From NCBI GenBank assembly GCA_951640195.1, contig OX621163.1, forward strand, positions 806,001-870,000: DNA of 64,000 bases, given 5' to 3'. This document shows positions 20,977-31,540 of the stretch, piece after piece (the stretch's first letter is position 1; the number at the start of each line of letters is the position of its first letter). Under the pieces are notes generated by a model. The model made no database searches and was not told the DNA's origin. It saw nothing but the letters and a program-made list of their open reading frames with translations. This stretch comes from Porpolomopsis calyptriformis (lineage: Eukaryota > Basidiomycota > Agaricomycetes > Agaricales > Hygrophoraceae). The position numbers and the translations under genes were made by a program.

Positions 20977-22140
20977 TCAAGGTCGTCCAACCAACACCAT
21001 TCCCTCGTCTTCTTCCGTTTCCGTCCCATTCTCGCTCCCTTCATTCCTCCGGCTCGAATGCACACTACCAGCCAACGATGAAGGCGCCGTGTCCACATCA
21101 CCTCCCACGGCTCCACCATCACACACACGTTCGTTTGCCGAGGCTGGATCCACGACCGGTGGCACTTCTACCTGCGCAGCAAATTGAGATGATTCCTCGG
21201 CCTTCTCCTCCTCGGGTACTGCGGCCGAGACCTTAATAGAAATATTTCGTAAAGTATCCAGCATCTGATCATGTACACGAATCGCTAGCGCAGGCACGTC
21301 CGCCACAGTCAGTCCCGTCGTGGGCACAGGGGGAAGAACTAGACGGAAAAAAATGAGCATGATATATAGACAGATTCTCTTTCTTACCCTGCACTTTCAT
21401 CGTCCCGTGGCCAAATACGCCAGAGTGATATAACCACCAGTAGTTTTCGGTAACGACTGGCACGATGGGTATGCCTGCCTGAACGGCCAGATGGAAGCCA
21501 CCCTTCTTTAATGGCAGCATGCTCGGCACTTCCGAGCTAGAGCGCGTTCCTTCGGGGAATATCCAGAGTGATGTCTTTTTCTTTTTCATCGTCTCCCCAG
21601 CTTCAGCCATAGATTGAATTGCACTCGCGCTGTTTCCTCTGTCCACAAAGAGCGCGCCAGCTAGTCTCATGAACGGACCTAGTGGTGTCCACCTTAACTC
21701 CTTCTTGGCCATGATAGACGTCTTTATCGGAAACACTCTGTGGGCTGATGGTTAACGAGCGTAGGGAGAGACCGGCCGCTTGCATTTTACCTTCCGAGAA
21801 CGAGCACGTCGAGCATACTCTGGTGATTAGCCATGAACACCGCCGGCCGTGTGTCCAAATACTCTCCGCCTTGAACATCAACCTGTATGGAGAGTAGCCT
21901 GCCGGTGACCGCATAGAACGTTCGTGCGACGTAAAAGTTGAGTTCAAACGGTTGTCTCGCAACGAACATGCCGACCCCCACAGCTGCGCCCCATACGGAC
22001 ACCAAGACCATCGCACCGAGATAGATCCCTACGTTTACATAATAACGAACGGTGGGCGAGGACGAGGTGATGGTTCGGAGGAGGACGATTGGCACGGATA
22101 AATACGCAATCGGTTTGATGAGTGAAATCCAAAGGGCCAT
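20977..22140 (-). CDS. SLC1: 1-acyl-sn-glycerol-3-phosphate acyltransferase (PlsC/Slc1 family)
   Basis: About 340 residues in three exons. The start MALWISLIKPIAYL begins two membrane segments (PIAYLSVPIVLL; GIYLGAMVLVSVWGAAVGVG). Acyltransferase motifs are in order: NHQSMLDVLVLG (NHx4D, motif I), FVDRGNSASAIQSM (motif II), WIFPEGTRSS (motif III) and AGIPIVPVV (motif IV). Catalytic His and Asp of NHx4D are present. It makes phosphatidic acid from lysophosphatidic acid in the ER. The C-terminal 70 residues are acidic and Ser-rich, longer than yeast Slc1. An in-frame extension upstream of the start is probably leader sequence. Confidence 0.9.
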
Positions 22141-22793
22141 CGTAGAGAGTAAATTGAAATTATTAGATCGTGCACCTCGTTCGAATGTCAGCTGGCGACC
22201 GCACTCAAGTCGGACGCGTTTGCTTGACCGACGCTGTCTTGTCTTGTTTGGCTCGGGTCGCAGTCCTCTCGCTAAGGTGCACCCCACTTTGACAGTCACC
22301 ATTCTCAAGAGCTCTCCAAGAGAACGCGATAGGTCGTCGTGAGTGGGGCACGCTCCATTGTTAGTTGGTATCACCGCCACTCACGATGAAGAAACGATCC
22401 ATTGTTATTTGGTGTTCCTTCTCTTATGATGCAGACATCCGTCTAGAACATAGCTCGACGCGCTGAATCTGACGCCAGAACAATCGCACTTCCTTTCAAT
22501 CTGATTCCTTCGCCTTTTGAGAGCGTTCTCGAATTGTACCACTCGGTCGGATGTGGTGGGCATTTTTTCTCCGCAGCGTCGGGGTAACATGGCATGATGG
22601 ACGTTTGACCCCTCATACTTAATCGCTTGAGCATGTGGTTTTCTAAATTGTTTTTTGTCCGCTTCTACGCCTTAGTGAGTAGTCCTCTGGCTGACTGATC
22701 AAATAACACTGTGGCTGGAGACGATGACATAGCTCAAAAGGCTGTGGTCTGGCGCTTATCCTTCTTATCTCTTTCGCTCTGACCATCATCATC
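22141..22793. other. Divergent intergenic region, acyltransferase / NLR
   Basis: 653 bp between divergent starts. No additional gene supported; the short open frames lack similarity or plausible splice sites. Confidence 0.45.
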
Positions 22794-25473
22794 ATGGCCA
22801 AAAATTCGTTAGCCCCTACCGTTAACGTAACTGTTTACGGTACATTCAACTTGGTTGGACACGATCAAAACAATTACGACCTGCCCTCCGCACTCTCAGG
22901 TCAGTGATTCTTCATTCCGATGTGGTGCAGATACGATCTGGTTTGGCGGATGACCATTCTTTTGTGCTGGAAGATGTCTCTTCTCGCTGATCACCAATCT
23001 ACCATCTGCTTCGTATGTAGAAACATCAATATCCATTCTAACCTTTCTTGTGCTTTCTAGGTCGAGGAAACACCAGCCACCAGCCACGATTACCGCAGCG
23101 AATTATAGATGCTCCCATCCATCGTCTCTCGATACATTTCGCTGGAAGAAGGAAAGAATTCGAGTTTTTAAAGGAAGCGTTGACCCAACGCCCAGGAAAT
23201 CTACCAAGTCGATGCGTTATATACGGCATGCCAGGCATAGGGAAGACGCAGTTAATTCTGCAGTACGTCAAAGCATCGTTCGACAATGACTGGTATTCGC
23301 ACATATTCTGGACATCGGCTACGACTGTCGATAAGCTAATCCAAGGATTCGCAAATATTCTTGATCTCGTCGATGATCGCGGTCGCTACGTTCAGGAACA
23401 GAGCGCAAAACTAACTTCGGTTAGGCTTTGGTTAGAAGGGTCGCACAGAGATGGCGATATCAACTGGCTCCTTATCGTTGATAATGTTCATCGGGACGTC
23501 CTGGATTTTCTTAGCTCGCATCTGCCTCGCGGAAAGATCCATGGGAGCATTCTTTTCACTACACGGACGACTGGTGTTGCCGAGGCTTTAGCAAATGCAG
23601 CAGGAGTGCGATATCCAATCATCAGACTTCAGACGCTAGACGTGAAAGAGGCGATAAACCTTCTTATCGAAGATGCAGGTATCGATTCGGCTACCGCAAC
23701 GCCATCCGAATTAGGCGAAGCTGAAGAATTAGTGAAATGCGTCGGTCGTTTGCCCCTTGCTGTTGTTCACGCGGCTTCATTCATCAAAGAAACGGGCACG
23801 ACTCTTTGCAAGATGCTCGAGTTATATAACAGCGAACACAAATCAGAAGTGAGTCTATCATTCTGCCTCTTATGTTGAGTGTAAGCGTTCACATTGACTA
23901 AAAGGTCATTCGATGGGAGAATGATTTAAATTCCTATGAGGAGCAATCCGTAGCCTCTACGTTTACCAACCAATTCAACCAATTAAACGAAGAATCTCGG
24001 GATATCAGCAATCTGCTGAAAGTTCTCTCGTTCCTTGACCCTGAAAGTATACCTGTCAAGATGATTGTTCAAGGGGCCCGACGGCTGTCGGACCAAGGGC
24101 TACTTTCCAACCCGTCATCGCTTCATGCTTCACTCCCCGAATCGCCTTGTGCCTCGACGTCCTCTTTGCCATCATCGTTGTCATTACCAAAACGTACCCT
24201 ATTACAAAAGCTGAAGGGATGGAGCAAGAGTCCTCAACGCATGGGTCACAGTGTAGGAGCTCGGGCGGATGACACCACGCCAGCGTCTCAGATATCTTCA
24301 GAATGCCAGTCTCTTATTTCCCTCATCCTGTCACCAATCGAATTTCCGAAAGCGATACAAAAGCTCAACAACTTATCTCTCGTTGAACATCGACCGAATA
24401 TCGGAAACTCTTCATTGTGGATACACGATTTGATCCAATTCATGATGCGAGAGTCTACAAGAACGGAAGAAAGTTACCAAGAATGGCTCCAGCTATCTGT
24501 GTCGCTTGTCTGTGGTGCGTTCCGAGATATCAAAGACCATGGATCACCACGGTTGTGGCCTGAATGCGAGAAGTTCATGCTGCACATAAGATCTTTGGAC
24601 GAAGCATGGGATGACGCATATGGCATGAACAATGAGCTGGCTGAGGCCAAGACCACGATGACACTATATCTATGGCGCCGTGGACGATATGTTAAGGCTG
24701 AGGAGCTGTGCAAGCAGGCGGTTGAAGTGAGGAAGAAGAATCTAGGAGCCGATCACATTGACACCCTCATTTCGATGCACAATCTCGCGCTAGTATATAG
24801 ATCCCAAGGACGATACCACGAGGCAGAGATACTTTATAAGCAAGTGTTGGCAAGCCAGGAGAAGGTTATCGGGGCCAATCACCCAGACACACTCACCTCG
24901 ATGCACAATCTTGCGTCGGTATATATGTCCCAAGGACAGTATAACAAGGCAGAGACGCTTCACAAGCAAGAGTTATCTGGCTCGGAGAAACTTCTAGGGG
25001 CCAATCACCCTGACACGCTTGCCTCGATGCACAATCTTGCATCGGTGTATAGGTCCCAAGGACGGTACAAGGAGTCAGAGACGCTTCATAAGCAGGTGTT
25101 AGCAAGCCGGGAGAAGGTTCTAGGGGCCAATCACCCAGACACGCTCACCTCAATGAATAATCTCGCATCGGTGTATTGGTCGCAAGAGCGGTACGATGAA
25201 GCTGAAGTGCTATACAAGCAGGTGTTGGCAAGCCGCGAGAAGGTTATGGGGGCCAATCACCCACACACGCTCACATCGATGAACAACCTTGGATCCGTGT
25301 ATTGGTTGCAAAAACGGTACGATGAGGCCGCTGCAATTTATAAATCGGCCTTATCTGGTTTCGAGAAGTCTCTCGGGAGCAGCCACCCATGTGCACAGAG
25401 GACCGCTGATTCTCTCCGTGAGTTACAACGACAAGCTAGTGAAGCGAACCAAGACGAAGAATCCCTCGCATGA
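22794..25473 (+). CDS. NLR-like STAND NTPase: NB-ARC plus kinesin-light-chain-type TPR repeats
   Basis: 820 residues in three exons (22794-22899, 23061-23848, 23905-25473). Residues 1-35 are a short N terminus with VNVTVYGTFNLVGHDQNN. The nucleotide-binding domain begins near FAGRRKEFEFL (residue 63). It has Walker A GMPGIGKTQL (about 91-100), Walker B NWLLIVDN, a TTR sensor (LFTTRTTG) and the GLPL-like GRLPLAVVHAASF. A winged-helix or MHD-like part contains WIHDLIQFMMR. From about residue 545 there are six 42-residue TPR units ending GRY/ERY/KRY. This is the standard layout of fungal NLR-like receptors, which act in non-self recognition and regulated cell death; ligand and output are unknown here. 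An effector domain is absent apart from the short N terminus. Confidence 0.88.
24691..25440 (+). repeat. Six tandem 126-bp TPR-coding repeats
   Basis: Units start at about 24691, 24817, 24943, 25069, 25195 and 25321. The middle units are close to identical at the DNA level (shared KQVLAS-x-EK and GANHPDTLTSM-x-NLASVY coding). The first and last are more diverged. High internal identity suggests recent duplication or conversion between units. Confidence 0.85.
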
Positions 25474-26911
25474 TGGACAGTCGGCTATCTTTTCATCATC
25501 TTGTTCACTTCGGGGTCGTAGAACAACTAGTCACCATGTTCGATCGTTCAGGCGAGCCTTGGACTCATTTTCCCAGTTTGTACACTTGGTCAGTGAACTG
25601 CGCCCTTCGTTTACCTGATGACCTTCAATGTTTATTCTTATCAATGCATGCCTTGAATTATTGGATGACTTGACTAACAATTGAGTCGATTGCATATCAA
25701 GCGTGAACACCTGGTCTCCCATACTCTGGTTTCAGGACAGGGTCCAATGTTCAGGGTCCACATATTAAGACAAGCCAAGTATCTGGGGTGCTGCTATACT
25801 CTGTTTAGAGTACGAGCGATAGTGTTCCAAGCTGGAGGGCCGTGGTGCAGGGGGAGAGGGTGATGTTGGCTACGAAGAGTAACTTTCATGGGTGTTCTGC
25901 AATCGGGATATTTCCCATACGCAGAAGGGACAGTACGCTGTGCTAGCAAGGATGGTAGTAGATGTGGCGCCCTAGAAGACGGTGTTATGGTTTCTGAACA
26001 GGTAGGTCATGTCCTGGGGATGTTGTTTCGAATAAGGCGATCCCTTTCCTTTTTCAGAGGGTGTTTCTCCAGTTTGCGACGTCTCATTTGCTTGACTGAG
26101 TTTGTCGGTCTATCGGGAGCGTACCATAGTGAAAACGCCAGCCGCAACACATCCATTGCCTGTGTAAACATATCGTAAAAAGAACAAAAGAGTAAGATAT
26201 AAGAGTAGACGAACCGGTAGATTAGGTGCTCCCGTCGTCCTTAATATAATATCTTTTCACATTCCATTCGCGTTGGGGCCTGGGGTAGTTTCTTTAGCGC
26301 TTAATTTGGATGTATGCATCTATGGGGTTGCTGCTATCCTGAGTGATGATACCAAGAGTGGAGGCAGCACGTACAATGTCGCTCCTAGGACAAGGCAGAT
26401 GATTCTCTCTTTAAAAAATAGAAAACTGACCACAATTGGACTTGGGACCGCCGATGAGAAATCGCACAATTACTTGACCTAGGTCACTGGAAGAGGGAAG
26501 AGGAAATCGAGCTGGTCGTTGGCAGCACTCCCGTTGTCGATCCCATCTTGACAAGTCTGGTTAACGGGTTAGGCAGGACGGAAACGTTATCATTGGAGTG
26601 CGGTGCGATGACAGAAAGGTTTGCCTGGATGGCTGAGATGCCCAGTTTCCAATCAAAAACTATTCGAACAGGCTACTCTCGTTACTCCATGAAACTCGAC
26701 CTGGTGAAGGCCAATGACCGTAATGACAGAGCAGAGTCCTGCAGCTGATAAAACTCGCAAGCCCAATCTTATTATTCGTGAGTTTCAACGTTATTCTGCC
26801 CAGTTACAATTGTTTGAGCCCATAAATAGGACTTGCCACGCCGTTTACTCTTCAACCCTCAAAAGTTGTTCAGTTTGTTTGGCAACGAATCCAACAAACC
26901 TTTTAGCCTTC
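25474..26911. other. 1.4-kb intergenic region, no gene supported
   Basis: Between the NLR-like gene and the kinase-like gene, both on the plus strand. Small open frames occur at 25470-25673, 25888-26178, 26273-26482 and 26548-26748. None shows a recognisable protein or consistent splice joins. The segment could carry decayed gene remnants; I see no terminal repeats. Confidence 0.4.
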
Positions 26912-28517
26912 ATGTCATCGCTTCCAAATATTCCCGAAGAACCTTTGTTGTTGTCGCAAGAGGATGGCTTTGGGTACTTTCCTGCTCGCCCTGGCGAGAG
27001 GTTGAAAGATTCACGCTACCAGATTATCGGAAAGCTTGGTTGGGGCCAACATTCCTCGACCTGGCTTGTCGCTGATGTCAAGTATGTGCGTCCCTGGCGT
27101 GAGTTGTAATTAATGTTGAGGTGTGCCACCCACATTTACAGGCAGTCGACCGGAAAAAGATATCATGCTCTCAAGGTCTTGACAGCCAATGCCACCCAGC
27201 AGAACAAGGATGGGCGAATGTGCGAGTTACAAATTATGCAGACTATAGCGTGGCTCCGCCAAGTCACCTCTCGCTCAGTAGCGGACTCGGACGATGGGAT
27301 TTCCTCCGACGAAGAGGAAAGTGGGGACGATGATGACTCAGAAGAGTACGATCTTCGTCAACTGCCCCAGCTTCTTGACTGCTTTGAGGTGGAAGGGCCA
27401 CACGGCAGTCATCTTTGCATCGTCACAGACATATACAGTACCAACGTGGCCAACTTCCGAACGGCGGCGCCAAGTAAAAAATTGGCCCTTCACATTGTCA
27501 AAATCATCACCGGGCTCATCTTATCCCCACTCGCCAAGTTACATATCGCCAATATCATACACACCCGTCTGTACCCGTCCTCTAATGCATAAATTTACTG
27601 AAAAATCTTTTCATTTCTCCAGACGTCACTCCCGACAAAGTCCTGTTCCACCAGGGGATTTCAGATGACAAGCTCGAAACGCACTTCAAAACCGCGTCGA
27701 CTCATGATAATGACTTGGAGATTAACGGTGTCAAATACCCCATCATCCGATCTCATCCAATTCCGACAGCGTTTGCCTGGGACGACGAAGCGATGGTCGT
27801 CAAGTTGTACATGGTTCATCTCACTAGTTTAGGACATGGTACGCCGTTCGTTCTGCGAAAAATGCAGGTAAAGCTCACTGGGTTTAGGTCAAGTCGCCGA
27901 CAACATTGATGCAACGCGGGTACGGACACCTTACCCTTATCGCGCTCCTGAGGTTGTACTTCGTGCGGAATTTGATGGAAAGGTAGATATCTGGGCAGTA
28001 GGATGCATGGTCTGTTGTCTCTCTCGCCTTACAAGTGATCGAGTGCTGCAAGGATCGTTGTTTCCAACCAGGTCTTTGAGCTTCTCACCGGACATCCTTG
28101 TTTTATTCCTGAAGCTGCACCCGACTGGGGAATCGAAGAGGATTATCTGGCAAAGGTTATGCAATTGACTGGAGAGAAATTCCCCGAGGAATTGCTTGCA
28201 CGCTCGGAATTGCGGGATGAATACTTTGCGGAAGCTGGTACGAATTCACCTTTTATCCCAATACGCGATTCGTTGACGACGTCTCGCACACGTCAGGTAC
28301 ACTGAAGCGTGTGGATCCACTTCCACCCATCAGTATCGAGGAAGGATTAGCTGAAGCAAAGACACTCGATTCGGATGGGATCACGCAGACGGCATCGTTT
28401 ATCCGCGCTTGCTTACACCTTGATCCAGACCAACGCCCCGCCGCAGGATCGCTGGACTTGCACGATTGGCTGATGGGCGCCAGTTTGTGTGCCGATTACC
28501 GCGAACCTGCAGAATAA
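26912..28517 (+). CDS. SRPK-family protein kinase homologue, probable pseudokinase
   Basis: About 450 residues over six exons, starting MSSLPNIPEEPLLL. Kept features are the glycine loop (IGKLGWGQHSSTWLV), the ATP-anchoring Lys in YHALKVL, the helix-C Glu region (CELQIMQTI), an acidic insert (SSDEEESGDDDDSEEYDL) typical of SRPKs, the RAPEV motif and VDIWAVGCM-VFELLTG. The catalytic loop is altered: splicing C|AC gives IHTHVTPDKVLF where active SRPKs have HTDIKP(E/D)N. Asp, Lys and Asn are thus all replaced. The metal-binding DLG/DFG is replaced by TSLGHG. Active SRPKs phosphorylate SR splicing factors; this protein probably cannot. It ends DYREPAE at 28517. It lies 1.4 kb downstream of the NLR-like gene. 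Confidence 0.75.
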
Positions 28518-28754
28518 TCGAGCACGGATATTGTGGAGGATTTTTCCAATGGTTCCTTTCTTGATGTGATCTCGGGAGTGGAACCGTCTAATGTTTGCTG
28601 AAATGATTTTTCATGGATTTTTTTTGCCAAAACATCGACTCTCATTTGTAGCCATGTCCAGATGTGTAGCTGCATTTTGTATACTAAATTGCTCGTAATA
28701 GCTGCTGAGTCAGCTTCCTCTGAAGCACTTTTTTTTTGTAACGATCAAGCAGAA

Positions 28755-31468
28755 ATGAACGCAAGTATCAGTAAACCATTCTTGCTTTCGAGTTATGGCC
28801 TCCCAAAACGCCTTCCAAAGGGCGAGTCGAGTGTATATGTCACTCACAACCACACCTCCATGAGTTCGGATGGTCATGTCACGGTCGCCGCACAGGGAGA
28901 CGGAGTGCACCTACTGGATGTATGTGAAAAGTTTCCCCCGGAATCAAGCTCCGAGAGATGACTTCCGGCTCAGCTTTCTAGTTTGCATCCCGTGATATCG
29001 CACACCCTCGGACCATCTACAACTTTCTCCTGTCCTGCCGTCAGCAGGAACACGGTAGAAAAAGGTGCACATATCTGCACCACATACGCTGTCATCGCGT
29101 CTTCTTCCGATGTCACTCCAGACGAGTGTGGTCGCACCGTGTGGTCCTGGAGAGACAATTTGTCGGCGAGCCTCGACAAGGCTTCGCAACAGAAACGGTC
29201 GACTGTGGTAAGAGCTTTTCTAAAATGCTGCGTCAAGTTCTCCCTTAAATTTACCATGCAAGCTACCACTAGGTCTTACACGCTATTTCCCGGATATATA
29301 TTCTTGAGGATATGGAAGCGCGGGTACTGTTGTTATCGCCCGAAGGAAGTTTGACCCTCACCGATGCAGAATTGAACGTTTGCGGTACCCATGGCATCCC
29401 CAATAGCGGTAGTCTCTTGATAGAGAGCTTCGTATTTTCCCGGAATGCTTGTTCTTTCCTACCAAGCAGGACTGCCCCACCACAAGGGATTATTGTTATC
29501 CTGGTTTTGCGGATCGAGGAAGCGACAAGAATCCGAGTCCTGGCTATTTACGAGGAAGAATTCATTGAACTTGGGAATACCGAATTAACGGTGCCTCCAG
29601 ATGTAAAGTAGTATCTCGCCTTGGTCTAGCGCCATTTTTTTTGAAACGCTTGACAGGAGATTTTTACCATATCCTGCAGTACATCTGGGTGTGTGAGCAT
29701 TGTAGGTGTGTTATACGGCTAACTTGAGTTTTATTCATTGTTTGATACATTAATCCAGCTCGAGACGGTGTCTGGTATCCCTTTCTTCTCGAATCGACTG
29801 ACAACAACTCTATACACGCGCTTTCTTTTTCGGAGTCGGTCCATCTAACATCACTATCGTTTGTTTCTGCTCCCAAGCGTCATAGATCCAGCAACGAGGT
29901 TTCGATCCTATCTCTGGGCTCTTCCCATGTTCTGCTTGCTGGAATTAGCACCTCTCCCACACCCGAAATCGTCTTTTTGCTTTGGGATCTCCAGTATTCC
30001 GTCCATCTTGCATCCAGCTCCTTACCCATTCCCTCCACACTACCATACTCCAAAGAAAGTAGCATCCGGTTGACTCTCGTTGCCGCAAATGCCTCTTACG
30101 TTTTACTAGCGCTTTGCCCAGCTTCGGATTTACCAGGTACCGAGTCAAGGTCTCATTCGTCAACATCTCGCTCCAGTGTCCTTGCCATACCATTTACTGC
30201 ACCTGCTATGTCTACAATTGCCAATGCGATGGGGCGAGCTGCGGACGGGATGCGGTGGCTTGCGAAGGACAGTTTTTTGTTAGGGCCGAGTCCGGCGGAA
30301 AATGGCCCGACACGCGGGAAACTTCTCAAAACCATGCGCACCAGTATGGAACAGAATAGGCCCGCTGCTGCCAGCGCCGCTTTTTTCGAATGGGAAAAAT
30401 CTGAGACCAAAGATGTTAGTCAGATGAGTGGCGATGGTGACCCAAGGGCTGCAAACGCCGGCCAAGGTAAACTTGTGGTATGTATCTTGTTGTCGTCTCG
30501 CGAATTTCACCTTACGTTTGTTACAGCTCGAGTCCATAGACTATGCATTTGTGAAGCAAGTTCTCGATGTTGTTCTGCAGCCTGCCAAATTAACGACTGC
30601 GCCGTACCCTTCCGATATTCTACGTTTTCTACTTCAAAGAGATCTCGTCAGCGCGAGTATGATCGAAAGCGATCTACTTGAGGTTTTATGGTTACGGAAC
30701 GACTGGGTAAGCTGCATCATCGTATCTGGCCCTGTCGGGTGCTGACGCATCCTCAGGAGTCGGTGCTATTGGCTCTCGATCACGTTTTGGATATTCCCGA
30801 AAGTGATGTTATGTCAACCTTGAAGCTGGTCATCTCTCATCATCGAAAGGGTCAAGCGGGATCATCCAGTGAGGACGCCATGCAGGTTGACTCCGAGATA
30901 CCGACCTTGCAAATTTTTTTGTCTTCTTGTGTGGCATATACCATGTCTCCCGCAGCCTTGCGATTGGCGGTGCACGAACACCTGAGGGACGGTGATGACT
31001 TAATCTGTGTACTAGAGGTTATGGAAGGCTGGGTGTCGGCATGTGTTCTTAATAACGCCTTGTCCCCGATCGAGGAGACAACGTCGAGCGGCGACAAGAG
31101 TTTACCACCACTAACCAAGGTTAGATTCTACTGGTCCTCACGACTCTTACTCATCCTCTTTCCCTGCCTTATAGAGTTTATCCTTCTTGGAAGCACTTCT
31201 TGATGCCTGCCTTGTCAGTCTGTTGCAACATCCTCCCTGTCATCGTGTACTCCGAAAAGTTTTGTCACAACTGGAGCCAGAGTTGGCTATGATCGAACAA
31301 ATGGAGGAGCTGAGGGGACCACTCGAGCCGTTTGCCAGACATGCCAAGGCAGCTAGGGAAGGCGTGCGCGAGGAGCCTCAGGTGGATTGGAGGAAGAAGA
31401 GAAGACAACAACATGAGCAGACGGCTCTTGCTATTGGCTTGTATCGAGTAGAAGAATTGGTGCTCTGA
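28755..31468 (+). CDS. UTP8: UTP8/NOL11-like nucleolar protein (t-UTP, U3 processome)
   Basis: Roughly 750-800 residues over several exons. Clear exons are 28755-28919, 28974-29207 and 29273-29602; the join to the exon beginning near 29760 is not resolved. The N terminus (MNASISKPFLLSSYGLPKRL, then VTVAAQGDGVHLLDLSS-LHPVISHTLGP) follows the layout of the Utp8/NOL11 beta-propeller start, where a query-like strand precedes a D/N-x-x-P-x-x-S-(x) segment. The C-terminal half is helical: VKQVLDVVLQPAKL, ILRFLLQRDLV, LLEVLWLRNDW, ALDHVLDIPESDVMSTLKLV, ending DWRKKRRQQHEQTALAIGLY. In yeast Utp8 belongs to the t-UTP subcomplex needed for rDNA transcription and 18S processing. The family call rests on layout and short motifs, so it is moderate. 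Confidence 0.5.
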
Positions 31469-31540
31469 TGTTTTCTCGATGACATCTGTCTGTGTTATGA
31501 TCGAGAACGATCGCCATTATGTAATTCTCAAGCCCTCGTC

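Noticed and set aside
25888..26748. Small open frames in the 1.4-kb intergenic region as genes
   Set aside because: No consistent splice joins, no motif and no codon pattern like neighbouring genes.
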